Source: VYDC01 sp963667515
GTDB taxonomy: Bacteria; Chloroflexota; Dehalococcoidia; UBA2979
DNA length: 64,000 nucleotides
Direction: 5' to 3'
Assembly (NCBI GenBank): GCA_963667515.2
Contig: CAXXXY010000006.1
Coordinates: 558,001 to 622,000, forward strand
Shown: positions 25,292 through 33,350 of the stretch, one piece after another
Position numbering within the stretch: the stretch's first letter is position 1
Layout: each line of letters starts with the position of its first letter
Position numbers and translations under genes: made by a program
Notes under the pieces: model-generated
Told to the model about the DNA's origin: nothing
The model's database searches: none
What the model saw: only the letters and a program-made list of their open reading frames with translations

Positions 25292-26637
25292 CCCCCGCGG
25301 CGAGCGTCGGCGCCCCACTCGAGCGCGTCCAGCACCAGCCCCGTGCCGAGCTTGGGGTAGAAGAACGTCGACTTCTGCGGCAGCAGCTCGCCGGCCTCGG
25401 CGACGGCGAGCAGCTGATCGACGCGCGTGGGGTTGACGAGGAAGGCGAGCCGGTAGCGGCCGCTGGTGACCTGCTCCCACGCCTCCTCGACGTCCTCCGT
25501 GAAGCCGACGCGCTCGCCGGCGGCTAGCGTGGCCTGGTCGATGCCCAGCAGCGGGCGCAGCACCGTCTCCGTGAGCGCGAGCACGTCGACGCGTCGCGAG
25601 GCCGCCGAGAGCCCCGCGGGCATCGCGGCGTCGATCGCCGCGCGCGAGCGCGCCGTCAGCACATGCAGCCGCTGATCCTCCAGGCCGATCACGCCGAAGG
25701 TGAGCGGGCCCTGCTCGCTCGCGCGCACGCGCCCCCACAGCCGGTGCGCCGCGGTGCCGTCCCAGCCCTTGGGCGTCATGTCCTCCACCACGTAGAGCTC
25801 GGCGAGCCGCTCGAGCAGGTCGTCGGGGAGACGGAGCGCCTTCACCAGGCGGTGGATCGGCAGCACGACGAGGCCGGGGTCGCTCGCGGGAACGAGGGCC
25901 GCGAGCACGAAGGCGGCCGGGTCGTCGTCGTTCCGCGCCGTGCTCGCCTCGGCGCGCCGCTGCGCGCGATAGGCGAGCGCGGTGGCGTAGCGGTGGTGGC
26001 CGTCGGCGATGGTGACGGGCGAGGCGGCGAGCACCTCGGTCAGCGCGCGCTGTAGCACGGCGTCGCCGACCACCCACAGCCGGTGCTGATCGCCGAGGGC
26101 GTCCACGCCCTCGAAGTCGGGCTCCGTGGCGGCGGCGGCCGCCAGCACCTCGGCGGCACGGCCGCGCGCGTCGTCGTCGAAGATGCCGAAGATCGGCGAG
26201 ACGTGCGCGCGCGTGGCCGTGAGCAGCGCCAGCCGCGCCGCGCGCGGCCCCTCCATCGTCGCCTCGTGCGGGCGGACCTGCTCCGCGGGCGGGCCGGCGC
26301 CGGGCTCGGCGAGCCGTAGCCGCGCGAAGAAGCAGCGCCGCGTCCGCGTCGCGCCCTGCACCTGCGAGCGCTGCTCGTAGACGTAATAGGCGGGCTGCTC
26401 GTCGCGGCGCAGCACGCCCGCGTCGCGCCACGCCTCGAGGGTGCGCGCGGCGTCGGCGTAGCGGGTCGCGGGCGGCCCGGGCGCGCTCTCGATGTGCGCC
26501 GCGTTGTAGGGCGAGCGCGCCAGCAGCGCGTCGAGCTCGGCGGCGTCGACGACGTCGTAGGGGGGCGCGATCACGGCGTCGGCGTCGACCGCGGCCGGGT
26601 CGTAGCGCAGGGCCGGGAAGGGCCGGATCTCGACGAC
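25288..26637 (-). CDS. DUF1015-family protein
   Basis: About 450 residues of the conserved DUF1015 family, often found beside serA: APPYDVVDAAELDALL, NAAHIESA, FFARLRLAEPG, VTIADGHHRYATALAYR, and PQKSTFFYPKLGTGLVLDAL near the end. The biochemical role is not established; a link to serine metabolism is suggested by its repeated neighbourhood with serA. The first GTG in frame is at 26574, but the family N-terminus (VVEIRPFPALRYDP) continues upstream to a GTC codon at 26637, 6 nt after a perfect GGGAGG. I therefore place the start there, as a rare start codon or a substituted GTG. It shares its stop CTAG with serA. Confidence 0.8.
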   Translation of the reverse strand, partial: VVEIRPFPALRYDPAAVDADAVIAPPYDVVDAAELDALLARSPYNAAHIESAPGPPATRYADAARTLEAWRDAGVLRRDEQPAYYVYEQRSQVQGATRTRRCFFARLRLAEPGAGPPAEQVRPHEATMEGPRAARLALLTATRAHVSPIFGIFDDDARGRAAEVLAAAAATEPDFEGVDALGDQHRLWVVGDAVLQRALTEVLAASPVTIADGHHRYATALAYRAQRRAEASTARNDDDPAAFVLAALVPASDPGLVVLPIHRLVKALRLPDDLLERLAELYVVEDMTPKGWDGTAAHRLWGRVRASEQGPLTFGVIGLEDQRLHVLTARSRAAIDAAMPAGLSAASRRVDVLALTETVLRPLLGIDQATLAAGERVGFTEDVEEAWEQVTSGRYRLAFLVNPTRVDQLLAVAEAGELLPQKSTFFYPKLGTGLVLDALEWGADARRGG

Positions 26638-26688
26638 GGTCGGCCTCCCTCGCCACGCGGCGCGATCGATCGAGGCGCGTGGCGCCCG

Positions 26689-26730
26689 GCAACGTTCCGT
26701 TGCATCCCACGGCTGCCACGCCTGCTGGCA
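26689..26730 (+). repeat. Degenerate copy of the 3'-end hairpin element
   Basis: GCAACGTTCCGTTGC followed by a CACGGCTGCCACGCCTGC tail matches the 3'-end element consensus with compensated changes that keep the hairpin (GCAACG/CGTTGC). Here it is in the divergent DUF1015/HIT spacer rather than behind a gene. The remaining 26638-26890 spacer shows no gene. Confidence 0.5.
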
Positions 26731-26890
26731 TGCCGCTGCCGCACCCGGGCGCGTTGCGGCCGTCGCTCGGCGGCGCCTAGACTTCGCGCGGCTCGCGCTC
26801 CGGGAACTCGCTCGGCGTGCGCCCTCGGGCGTCGGTCGCGCCGCGTCTCGGTCGCCCGAGCGCGCCCGCAGGAAGGTACCCGCTCGCCCT

Positions 26891-27214
26891 ATGCCGCGCT
26901 ACTGCGTCTTCTGCGAGATCGTCGCGCGCCGCGAGCCCGCCTTCATCCTCTACGAGACGGATGACGTGATCGTGATCCGCAACCGACTGCGCTGGGTGCC
27001 CGTGATGCTGCTCTCCATGCCCAAGCAGCACCGCACGCAGGTCGAGCTCTGGGGCGACATGGACGAGGTGGGCGCGGCCGCCGTCCAGATGGGCCAGGAG
27101 CACTGCCCCGGCGGCTTCCGCCTGCTCTCCAACTTCGGCTTCGACGCGATGCAGTCGCAGGAGCACGCGCACGTGCATGTGATCGGCGGCGCCTACCTCG
27201 GCGAGTACGCCTAG
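26891..27214 (+). CDS. HIT-family protein with N-terminal CxxC
   Basis: This 107-residue histidine-triad protein has CVFCEIVARREPAFILYET at the start, LLSMPKQHRTQ in the middle and HAHVHVIGGAYLG at the end, which contains the histidine triad. The CxxC with nearby histidines may hold zinc, as in many HIT proteins. It would bind and cleave nucleotide adenylates or amidates. ATG at 26891 fits the family start. The stop TAG is immediately followed by a 3'-end hairpin element. Only weak similarity to the HIT protein at 3605. Confidence 0.9.
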   Translation: MPRYCVFCEIVARREPAFILYETDDVIVIRNRLRWVPVMLLSMPKQHRTQVELWGDMDEVGAAAVQMGQEHCPGGFRLLSNFGFDAMQSQEHAHVHVIGGAYLGEYA

Positions 27215-27605
27215 CAGCGTTCCGCGAGCGTTCCGCTCGACCCCAGGGCTGCCGCTCCTGCCGAGGCGGCGCCCGATGCTCGACGCGTCACAGGTGCGGC
27301 GTGGAGGGCTCGGCCACCGGCGTCGCACGGCGGCGGGCTCCGCTGAGCGACGACCGATAGCCAAGCCCTCCGGCCCGTGATCGAAGCGATCGACGCCGGA
27401 CGCAGCCCCGGCAGGAGCGGCAGCCGCGGAGTCGAGCGGAACGCTCGCCGAGCCCTCTCCGCCGCGATCGAGGCGATCGAATGCCGGACGCGGCCCCCGC
27501 AGGAGCGGTAGCGCTTGGAGTGCAGCGGCACGCTGCCGGAACGCTCGCCGGACGCAGCCCCGACCCTAGCGGCTGCCGCTCCTGCCGCTCCTGCCGCGGC
27601 TGCCG
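27215..27605. repeat. Cluster of 3'-end hairpin elements between convergent genes
   Basis: The 391-bp gap between the HIT gene and RNase PH holds no gene. At 27215-27260 a plus-strand copy (AGCGTTCCGCGAGCGTTCC, then GGCTGCCGCTCCTGCC) follows the HIT stop. From 27640 down to about 27300, three minus-strand copies follow rph, at 27614-27640, 27500-27548 and 27410-27446, with flanking sequence repeated at roughly 100-bp period (CTGCGTCCGGC, then TCGATCGC-CTTCGATC-type palindromes). A 13-bp inverted repeat CGACCCTAGCGGC is at 27561-27573 and 27602-27614. Confidence 0.8.
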
Positions 27606-28373
27606 CTAGGGTCGAGCGGAACGCTCGTCGAGGGCGGTGCGCTGGGCGACGAACAGATCGCGGATGCCCTCGTCGGCGAGGTCGAGGACGCGCGCGAAGT
27701 CCTCCTTGCTGAAGGCCTCGCCCTCGGCGGTGCCCTGCACCTCGACGAAGCGGCCGGTGCCGAGCATCACGATGTTGACGTCGGCGCCGGCCGTCGAGTC
27801 CTCGTCGTAGTCGAGGTCGAGCAGCAGGTGGCCCTCGCGCAGCCCGACGGAGACGGCGCCCACCTGCGTCGTGAGCGGCGAGGTGGCGAGCGAGCCCTTC
27901 TCCTGCATGCGCGCGACGGCCAGCCCGAGCGCGACCCAGCCCCCGGTGACGGACGCCGCGCGCGTGCCGCCGTCCGCCTGCAGCACGTCGCAGTCGATGC
28001 GGATCGTCGTCTCGCCCAGCCGGTCGAGGTCGACAGCGGCGCGCAGCGAGCGGCCGATCAGCCGCTGGATCTCCTGCGTGCGCCCGCTCTGGCGGCCGCG
28101 CGCGGCCTCGCGGTCGCCGCGCGTGTGGGTGGCGCGCGGCAGCATCCCGTACTCGGCCGTCACCCAGCCCGCGCCGGTGCCGCGCAGGAAGCCGGGCACG
28201 CCGGGCTCCACGGAGGCGGCGCAGAGCACGCGCGTGTCGCCGAAGGAGATCAGCGCCGAGCCCTCGGCGTGGCGCAGGTAGCCGGGCTCGATCGTGACGG
28301 GGCGCAGCTCGCGCTCGCCCCGCCCGCCCGCGCGAGGGCCGTCTGCGCCCTGCGCCGTGGCTGCTGCCGTCAC
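27606..28373 (-). CDS. rph: Ribonuclease PH
   Basis: This 255-residue phosphorolytic 3' exonuclease trims tRNA 3' ends. Family signatures: PGYLRHAEGSALISFGDTRV, VTAEYGMLPRATHTR, SGRTQEIQRLIGRSLRA, IDCDVLQADGGTRAAS and DLDYDEDSTAGADVN with conserved acidic metal or phosphate-site residues. The GTG at 28373 is preferred because GAGGGGG lies 4 nt upstream; it gives a short non-conserved leader of about 25 residues. The last codons and stop (Glu-Arg-Ser-Ala-Arg-Pro-stop) are formed by a 3'-end hairpin element, GAGCGTTCCGCTCGACCCTAG. Well supported. Confidence 0.94.
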   Translation of the reverse strand: MTAAATAQGADGPRAGGRGERELRPVTIEPGYLRHAEGSALISFGDTRVLCAASVEPGVPGFLRGTGAGWVTAEYGMLPRATHTRGDREAARGRQSGRTQEIQRLIGRSLRAAVDLDRLGETTIRIDCDVLQADGGTRAASVTGGWVALGLAVARMQEKGSLATSPLTTQVGAVSVGLREGHLLLDLDYDEDSTAGADVNIVMLGTGRFVEVQGTAEGEAFSKEDFARVLDLADEGIRDLFVAQRTALDERSARP

Positions 28374-28466
28374 GCTGCCCCCTCGCGCCTGCCGCCGGCT
28401 GCGCGCGCCGTACGGTAGCACGCGTCCTCGCGGGTCGCGGCCGGCCGCTCGCCGGCCTCCCGCAGC

Positions 28467-30765
28467 TCAGGGCGCCGCCTCGAGGCCGCCGCGCGCCGCC
28501 CGCGCCCAGAGCCGCTCGCCGTCGCTCGTGAGCGTCACGTCGCCATGCTCGTCGGTGCGCAGCAGCAGCGCGCCCGCGTAGCGCGCGAGCACCTCGGCGT
28601 GCGGGTGGCCGTGGCGGTTGCCGGCGCCCGCCGACACCACGGCCAGCGCCGGGCGCACCGCCGCCACCAGCTCCGGCGTGGAGGAGCTGCGCGAGCCGTG
28701 GTGCGGCAGCACGAGCGCGTCCGCGTGCAGCGCCATCCCGCTCGCGACCAGCCAGCGCTCCGCGGGCGCCTCGATGTCCGCGGGGAGCAGCACGCGGCGC
28801 TTGCCGATGCGCAGCAGCAGCACGAGCGAGCCGTCGTTGTCGTAGGCGTGGGCGCGCCCGGCGGTCAGGACGGGCGGCGAGAGCACCTCCAGCGTCACGC
28901 GACCGGTGAGCCGCACGCGGTCGCCGATGTCGAGGGTGCCGCGGTCGCCGCCGACCCCCGCACCCGGCAACGCGGCGCCCCGCGCCACGAGCACGGCGCC
29001 CACGCGCATGCGGCGCAGCAGCTAGGGCAGCCCGCCCGCGTGATCGACGTCGTCGTGGGTGAGGATCACCGCGTCGAGGGCGCGCGCGTCGCGCACGCGG
29101 CCCAGCGCGCGTAGCGCCGAGCCGTCGGGCGGCCCCGCGTCGATGAGTACCGCCGCGCCGCCGTCCTCGACTAGGATCGCGCTGCCCTGCCCCACGTCGA
29201 GCACCGTGACGCGGGCGTGCGGCTCGCCACGGTCGAGCGCGTACCAGGCGGCGCCCGCGGGGAGCGGCGCGCCCACGGGGACGGAGGCGCCGGGCAGCTC
29301 CGCGAGGGCGCGCACGACGCGCACGAAGGCGGCGGGCGCGAGCGCGCCGGCGGCGCGCAGCAGCTCGGCGGCGGGGTCGACGCCGCCCAGCAGCGCGGCC
29401 AGCAGCGCGACCGCGAGCGTCGCCTCGTAGAGCGGCGCCACGATGACGTTGGCCGGCACCGTGAGCAGCGGCAGCTCGCCGAAGGCCGCGGCCTGCACGG
29501 GCGCGACCGCGAGCGCCGCGCCGGTCGCCGTGGCGGCGAGCTCCAGCAGCGCCGCCAGCACGCCGCCGGGCGAGACGCGCAGCGCCGCGACGGCGAGCGC
29601 GCGCAGCGGCGGCGCCAGCAGCAGCACGCCCGCCGTCGCCGTCGCCGAGAGCTGGAACGCCACGTCGCGCGCCAGCTGCGGATCCCAGGCCAGCATCGCC
29701 GCCAGCGCGTAGAGCAGGTAGACCCACCCCGGCGTGCGCCGCCCGGCCGCCTGCGCGAGCGCGATGCCGACCGCCATCAGCGCCGCGCGCACCACGGGCG
29801 GCTCCGCGCCGACGAGCACGACGTAGGCGGGCAGCAGCAGCAGCGCGAGCGCGGCCGCGCGCCGTCGGGAGAGCGCGAGCGTGAGCAGCGCGATCGCCGA
29901 GCCGAGCAGCAGCGCCACGTTCTGCCCCGAAACGACGACGAGGTGCGCGGTGCCCGTGACGCGCAGCGCCTCGTCGAGGTCGGCGGGCAGCGCGCCGCGC
30001 TCGCCCAGCAGCACCCCCGCCGCGAGCGCGGCCTCGGGCTCGGGCAGCGCGCGCTCGACGTTGGCCACGGCCTCGCGGCGCAGCGTGCGCAGGGCGGCGC
30101 GCGGGCCACCCGTGTCGCCCAGGCGCTCCAGCGAGTCGGGGAAGGCCGCGACCGCGTCGATGCCGCGGCGGCGCAGTAAGGCGGCGTAGTCGAAGCCCTC
30201 GATCGCGGGCGGCTCCTCGATCTCCGCGACGAGCGCGAGCCGCTCACCCGCGAGCAGCGGCTCGGCGGGCGCGGGCAGCGTGACGCGCAGCCCGCCCGAC
30301 GCCTGCGCGCCGTCGAGGCTCTCGACGCGCAGGTCGATGCGCGCCAGCGCGCCGCGCACGGAGGCGTCGTCGCGCGTCACGCCCACGACTGCGCGCGGCG
30401 CGCCGCCCCCCGCGGCGGCGCCTTCGGACGCCGCGATCGCCAGCGGGCCCGGCGGCGCCGACTCCGCGCTCTCGAGCCGCGCGTGCCCCGCCGCGGCGAG
30501 CAGCAGCGCCACGCCCAGCAGCAGCGCCGTGCCGGCGTCCGCGCCGTCCAGCCCGCGCGAGCCGCGGGGGCGGTGGGGCCCGCGCGGCTCGCGCGGGCTG
30601 GACGGCCGCCGTCGCCCACCATGGCCCGCCGAGCACCGCCGCCACCAGCGTGCCCGCGAGATACGCGCCCGCGAGCAGCGGCCCGGCGAGCAGCGCACCA
30701 TCGATGCGCGTCCGCGGGGAGGCGCGTGCGGCCGGCGCCTGCTCGGCGCGCGGCGTGCCCGGCAT
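28467..30765 (-). pseudogene. comEC: ComEC/Rec2 DNA-uptake channel protein, interrupted
   Basis: ComEC moves single-stranded DNA across the inner membrane in natural transformation. The conceptual protein (about 765 residues) has N-terminal helices (ALLAGPLLAGAYLAGTLVAA), an OB-like domain, the Competence domain (GVLLGERGALP, VSGQNVALLLGSAIALL, multiple helices) and a C-terminal metallo-beta-lactamase-like domain (VTVLDVGQGSAILVE, THDDVDHAGGLP, LVLPHHGSRSS). Two defects are seen: a frame change within a perfect 24-bp inverted repeat at 30543-30606, and an in-frame TAG at 29022-29024 right after AGGLP, with LLRRMRVGAVLVA continuing in the same frame. The ATG at 30765 overlaps the comEA stop (ATGA). 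Confidence 0.85.
30543..30606. repeat. Perfect 24-bp inverted repeat with 16-nt loop inside comEC
   Basis: Arms 30543-30566 and 30583-30606 are exact reverse complements (GCCGTCCAGCCCGCGCGAGC begins the left arm). The reading frame of comEC changes across this element, so it is probably the product or cause of a local rearrangement rather than normal coding sequence. Confidence 0.85.
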
Positions 30766-31301
30766 CAGCGCGCCACCAGCAGCGTGCGCACCTGCTCGAA
30801 GACGTGCGGCGGCAGCACGCCGCGCTCCAGCAGCGCCTCGACGGAGGCATAGGCGCCCTCGGCGTCGCGCGAGGCGAGCACGCGCGCGGCGTAGACGGGG
30901 CCGATCCCCGGCAGCGCCTCCAGCTCCGTCGCGCCCGCGCGGTTCACGTCCAGCAGCGCCGTCGCCTCGCCGGGGGCGGGCACGCGCACGCGGTCCTGGT
31001 CGCGGAGCCGCAGCGCGAGGTTCAGCGCCTCCAGCTCGGCGCCGGGGAGCGCGCCGCCCGCGGCCTCGATCGCGTCGGCGACGTGCGCGCCCGGCGCCAC
31101 CGTGACGACGCCGGGGCGCGCGACCGCGCCGCCAACGTCGACACGGATCTCGTCGACGCCGGGCGGCGGGTCACGCCGCTCGATCTCGATGCCGCGCGAG
31201 CCGCGGTCAGGCAGCAGCAGCAGCAGCGCGAGCACGGCGGCGACGGCGAGCGCCACGTTGAGCGCGCGCCGCGTCGAGCCTGCGTCGCCGGGCAGTCGCA
31301 C
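30765..31301 (-). CDS. comEA: ComEA-type DNA receptor (SLBB plus helix-hairpin-helix)
   Basis: This 178-residue protein starts at GTG 31301 after GGGGGG. It has one N-terminal membrane helix (ALNVALAVAAVLALLLLLP), a SLBB-like domain (IRVDVGGAVARPGVVTVAPG, HVADAIEAAGGALPGAELEA) and a C-terminal double helix-hairpin-helix (LDVNRAGATELEALPGIGPV, then AARVLASR). This is the membrane-anchored double-stranded DNA receptor of competence systems. It is coupled to comEC by an ATGA overlap. The gene is intact although comEC is broken. Confidence 0.92.
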   Translation of the reverse strand: MRLPGDAGSTRRALNVALAVAAVLALLLLLPDRGSRGIEIERRDPPPGVDEIRVDVGGAVARPGVVTVAPGAHVADAIEAAGGALPGAELEALNLALRLRDQDRVRVPAPGEATALLDVNRAGATELEALPGIGPVYAARVLASRDAEGAYASVEALLERGVLPPHVFEQVRTLLVAR

Positions 31302-31467
31302 GCGCGCCCCCCGTCCCGTCGGCGCGCGACTATAGCGCGCGAGGCCAGGCGCCCCGTGTCCGTGCGGCCAGCGCATGCGGCTCGCGGCGCGGCGCGACCG
31401 CAGCCGGGGGCGTTCCGCTGACTGGCGATGCGGCGCGCAGCCGTGGGCGGCTGCGGAGCGCGAACGG

Positions 31468-31473
31468 TACACT
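31468..31473 (+). promoter_or_regulatory. Candidate -10 box of argF
   Basis: TACACT, 21 bp before the argF ATG, leaving a short leader that includes the GAGGGAGA ribosome site. The identical hexamer in a similar context (GGTACACT) precedes dnaX at 55108. No clear -35. Confidence 0.45.
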
Positions 31474-31494
31474 TCGATGTTCGAGGGAGACGCG

Positions 31495-32406
31495 ATGCGC
31501 GGCGGCGACCTGACCTCCATCCTCGATCTCACCCCAAGCGACCTGGAGCGGCTGCTCGAGGTCGCCCTCGGCATGAAGCGCGACGGCCCCGGCCGCGTGC
31601 TTCAGGGGCAGACGCTCGCGCTCGTCTTCGAGAAGCCGTCGCTGCGCACCCGCGTCGCGTTCGAGCAGGCGATGCGCCGGCTCGGCGGGAGCGCGCTCTA
31701 CCTCGCGGGCCCCGAGGTGCAGATGGGCGAGCGCGAGCCCGCGCGCGACGTGGCGCGGGCGCTGGCGCGGATGGTGCAGGCGATCGCGGCGCGCACGCAC
31801 GCGCACTCCACCGTGCGCGAGCTCGCCGCCTACGCCGACGTGCCCGTGATCAACGCGCTCACCGACGAGGAGCACCCCTGCCAGGCACTGGCGGACCTGC
31901 TGACGCTGCGCGAGCGGCTCGGCACGCTGCGCGGCGTGCGGCTCGCCTACGTCGGAGAGGGCAACAACGTCTCCCGCTCGCTCGCCTACGCCTGCGTGCT
32001 CGCGGGCATGGAGTTCGTCTGCGCCTCCCCCGAGGAGTACGGGCTCTCCGGCGAGGTGCTCGAGCGCTGCCGCCACCTGGGCGGGGGCGGCAGCGCGGAG
32101 CAGACGCACGACCCGCAGGCGGCCGTGCGCGGCGCGGCGGCGGTGTACACCGACGTCTGGGCCTCGATGGGCTTCGAGCACGAGCTCCCGCAGCGGCTGG
32201 AGATCTTCCGTCCCTACCAGCTCGGCGAGGAGCTGCTGAGCGAGGCGCCGGCCGACGCGCTCGTCATGCACGACCTGCCCGCGCACCGCGGCGAGGAGAT
32301 CACCGACGCCGCGATCGAGTCCGAGCGCTCGGTCGTCTTCGACCAGGCGGAGAACCGCATGCACGCGCAGCAGGCCGTGCTCGCGCTGCTGCTCGCGGAC
32401 GGCTAG
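31495..32406 (+). CDS. argF: Ornithine carbamoyltransferase-like enzyme
   Basis: This 303-residue protein has the carbamoyl-phosphate loop FEKPSLRTRVAFE, LYLAGPEVQMGEREPARDVA, the HPCQALADLLTL segment, and HDLPAHRGEEITDAAIES, where most family members have His-Cys-Leu-Pro. It forms citrulline from ornithine and carbamoyl phosphate in arginine synthesis. The ATG at 31495 follows GAGGGAGA by 4 nt. Asp in place of Cys in the ornithine-loop motif occurs in some lineages and does not rule out OTC activity, but the related acetylornithine or other transcarbamylases remain possible. It stands alone, divergent from comEA. Confidence 0.9.
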   Translation: MRGGDLTSILDLTPSDLERLLEVALGMKRDGPGRVLQGQTLALVFEKPSLRTRVAFEQAMRRLGGSALYLAGPEVQMGEREPARDVARALARMVQAIAARTHAHSTVRELAAYADVPVINALTDEEHPCQALADLLTLRERLGTLRGVRLAYVGEGNNVSRSLAYACVLAGMEFVCASPEEYGLSGEVLERCRHLGGGGSAEQTHDPQAAVRGAAAVYTDVWASMGFEHELPQRLEIFRPYQLGEELLSEAPADALVMHDLPAHRGEEITDAAIESERSVVFDQAENRMHAQQAVLALLLADG

Positions 32407-32521
32407 CCTGATCGCAGGCGGGGTCGCGCGCGGCCGCCGCGGGCGCTAGAGCGCGCGCCGCGCCCGTACGAGAGCGGGCCGGCGCCTCGGCCGGCGCCCC
32501 GGCCGATGGAGGCGACACGCC

Positions 32522-33349
32522 GTGCCCGACGAGCTGCGCGACGTGCTCGACCGCATCGACGCCTCGGCGCTCGTCGACGTGCTGATCGTCTCGGCCGCGA
32601 TCTACTGGGCGCTGCTGCTGATCCGCGGCACCACCGCGATGACGGTGCTGCGCGGCGTCGGCGTGCTGCTGCTGGGCGCCTTCGCGCTCTCGCGCGTCTT
32701 CGACCTGCTCGTGATCAACTGGATCCTCAGCAACGCAGTCACGGGCCTGGTGGTCGCGATGGTCGTGATCTTCCAGCCCGAGATTCGCCGCGGCCTGGAG
32801 CGGCTGGGGCGCACCGGGCTGCGCTCCTCGCTGCGCACCGACGAGCGGCGCGACGCGCTCGATCTGGTGGTGCGCGCGGCCGGCCAGCTCGCCCGGCAGC
32901 GCCTCGGCGCGCTCATCGTCGTCGAGCGCGAGACGGGGCTGCAGGAGGTGATCGACACGGGCATCCCGCTGGACGGCGAGTTCTCCGTGGAGCTGCTGCT
33001 CTCGATCTTCGTGACCAGCTCGCCGCTCCACGATGGCGCCGTGATCGTGCACGGCGATCGGCTGGTGGCCGCGGGCTGCACGCTCCCGCTCTCCGAGGCG
33101 CCGCTGCCCGCCGAGTACGGGATGCGGCACCGCGCGGCGATCGGCCTCACGGAGCGCGCCGACGCGGTGGTGGTGGTCGTCTCGGAGGAGCGCGGCGTGA
33201 TGTCAATCTCCTCCAGCGGGCGCATGGTTCCCGACCTGGACGAGACGCGCATGTCGCGGCAGCTGCACCGCCTCTTCGGCCTCGCCCCGCACGAGGCGGT
33301 GGAGGCGGGCGCCGAGCGCTCGGGCGGCGCGGAGCACCGGGCCTCCTAG
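32522..33349 (+). CDS. cdaA: CdaA-type membrane diadenylate cyclase
   Basis: This 275-residue protein has three N-terminal hydrophobic helices (VDVLIVSAAIYWALLLI, VLRGVGVLLLGAFALSRVF, TGLVVAMVVIFQPEIRRGLE) followed by the DAC domain with LHDGAVIVHG (DGA motif) and YGMRHRAAIGLTE (RHR motif). It condenses two ATP to c-di-AMP, a regulator of potassium and osmotic balance. GTG at 32522 lies 9 nt after GGAGG. The ybbR-like gene follows after 1 bp, the widely conserved cdaA-cdaR pair. Both catalytic motifs are intact. Confidence 0.95.
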   Translation: MPDELRDVLDRIDASALVDVLIVSAAIYWALLLIRGTTAMTVLRGVGVLLLGAFALSRVFDLLVINWILSNAVTGLVVAMVVIFQPEIRRGLERLGRTGLRSSLRTDERRDALDLVVRAAGQLARQRLGALIVVERETGLQEVIDTGIPLDGEFSVELLLSIFVTSSPLHDGAVIVHGDRLVAAGCTLPLSEAPLPAEYGMRHRAAIGLTERADAVVVVVSEERGVMSISSSGRMVPDLDETRMSRQLHRLFGLAPHEAVEAGAERSGGAEHRAS

Positions 33350-33350
33350 G

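Noticed and set aside
29022..29024. Amber read-through or pyrrolysine in comEC
   Set aside because: TAG is a common normal stop in this window and the gene has a second, independent defect. No suppressor machinery is visible.
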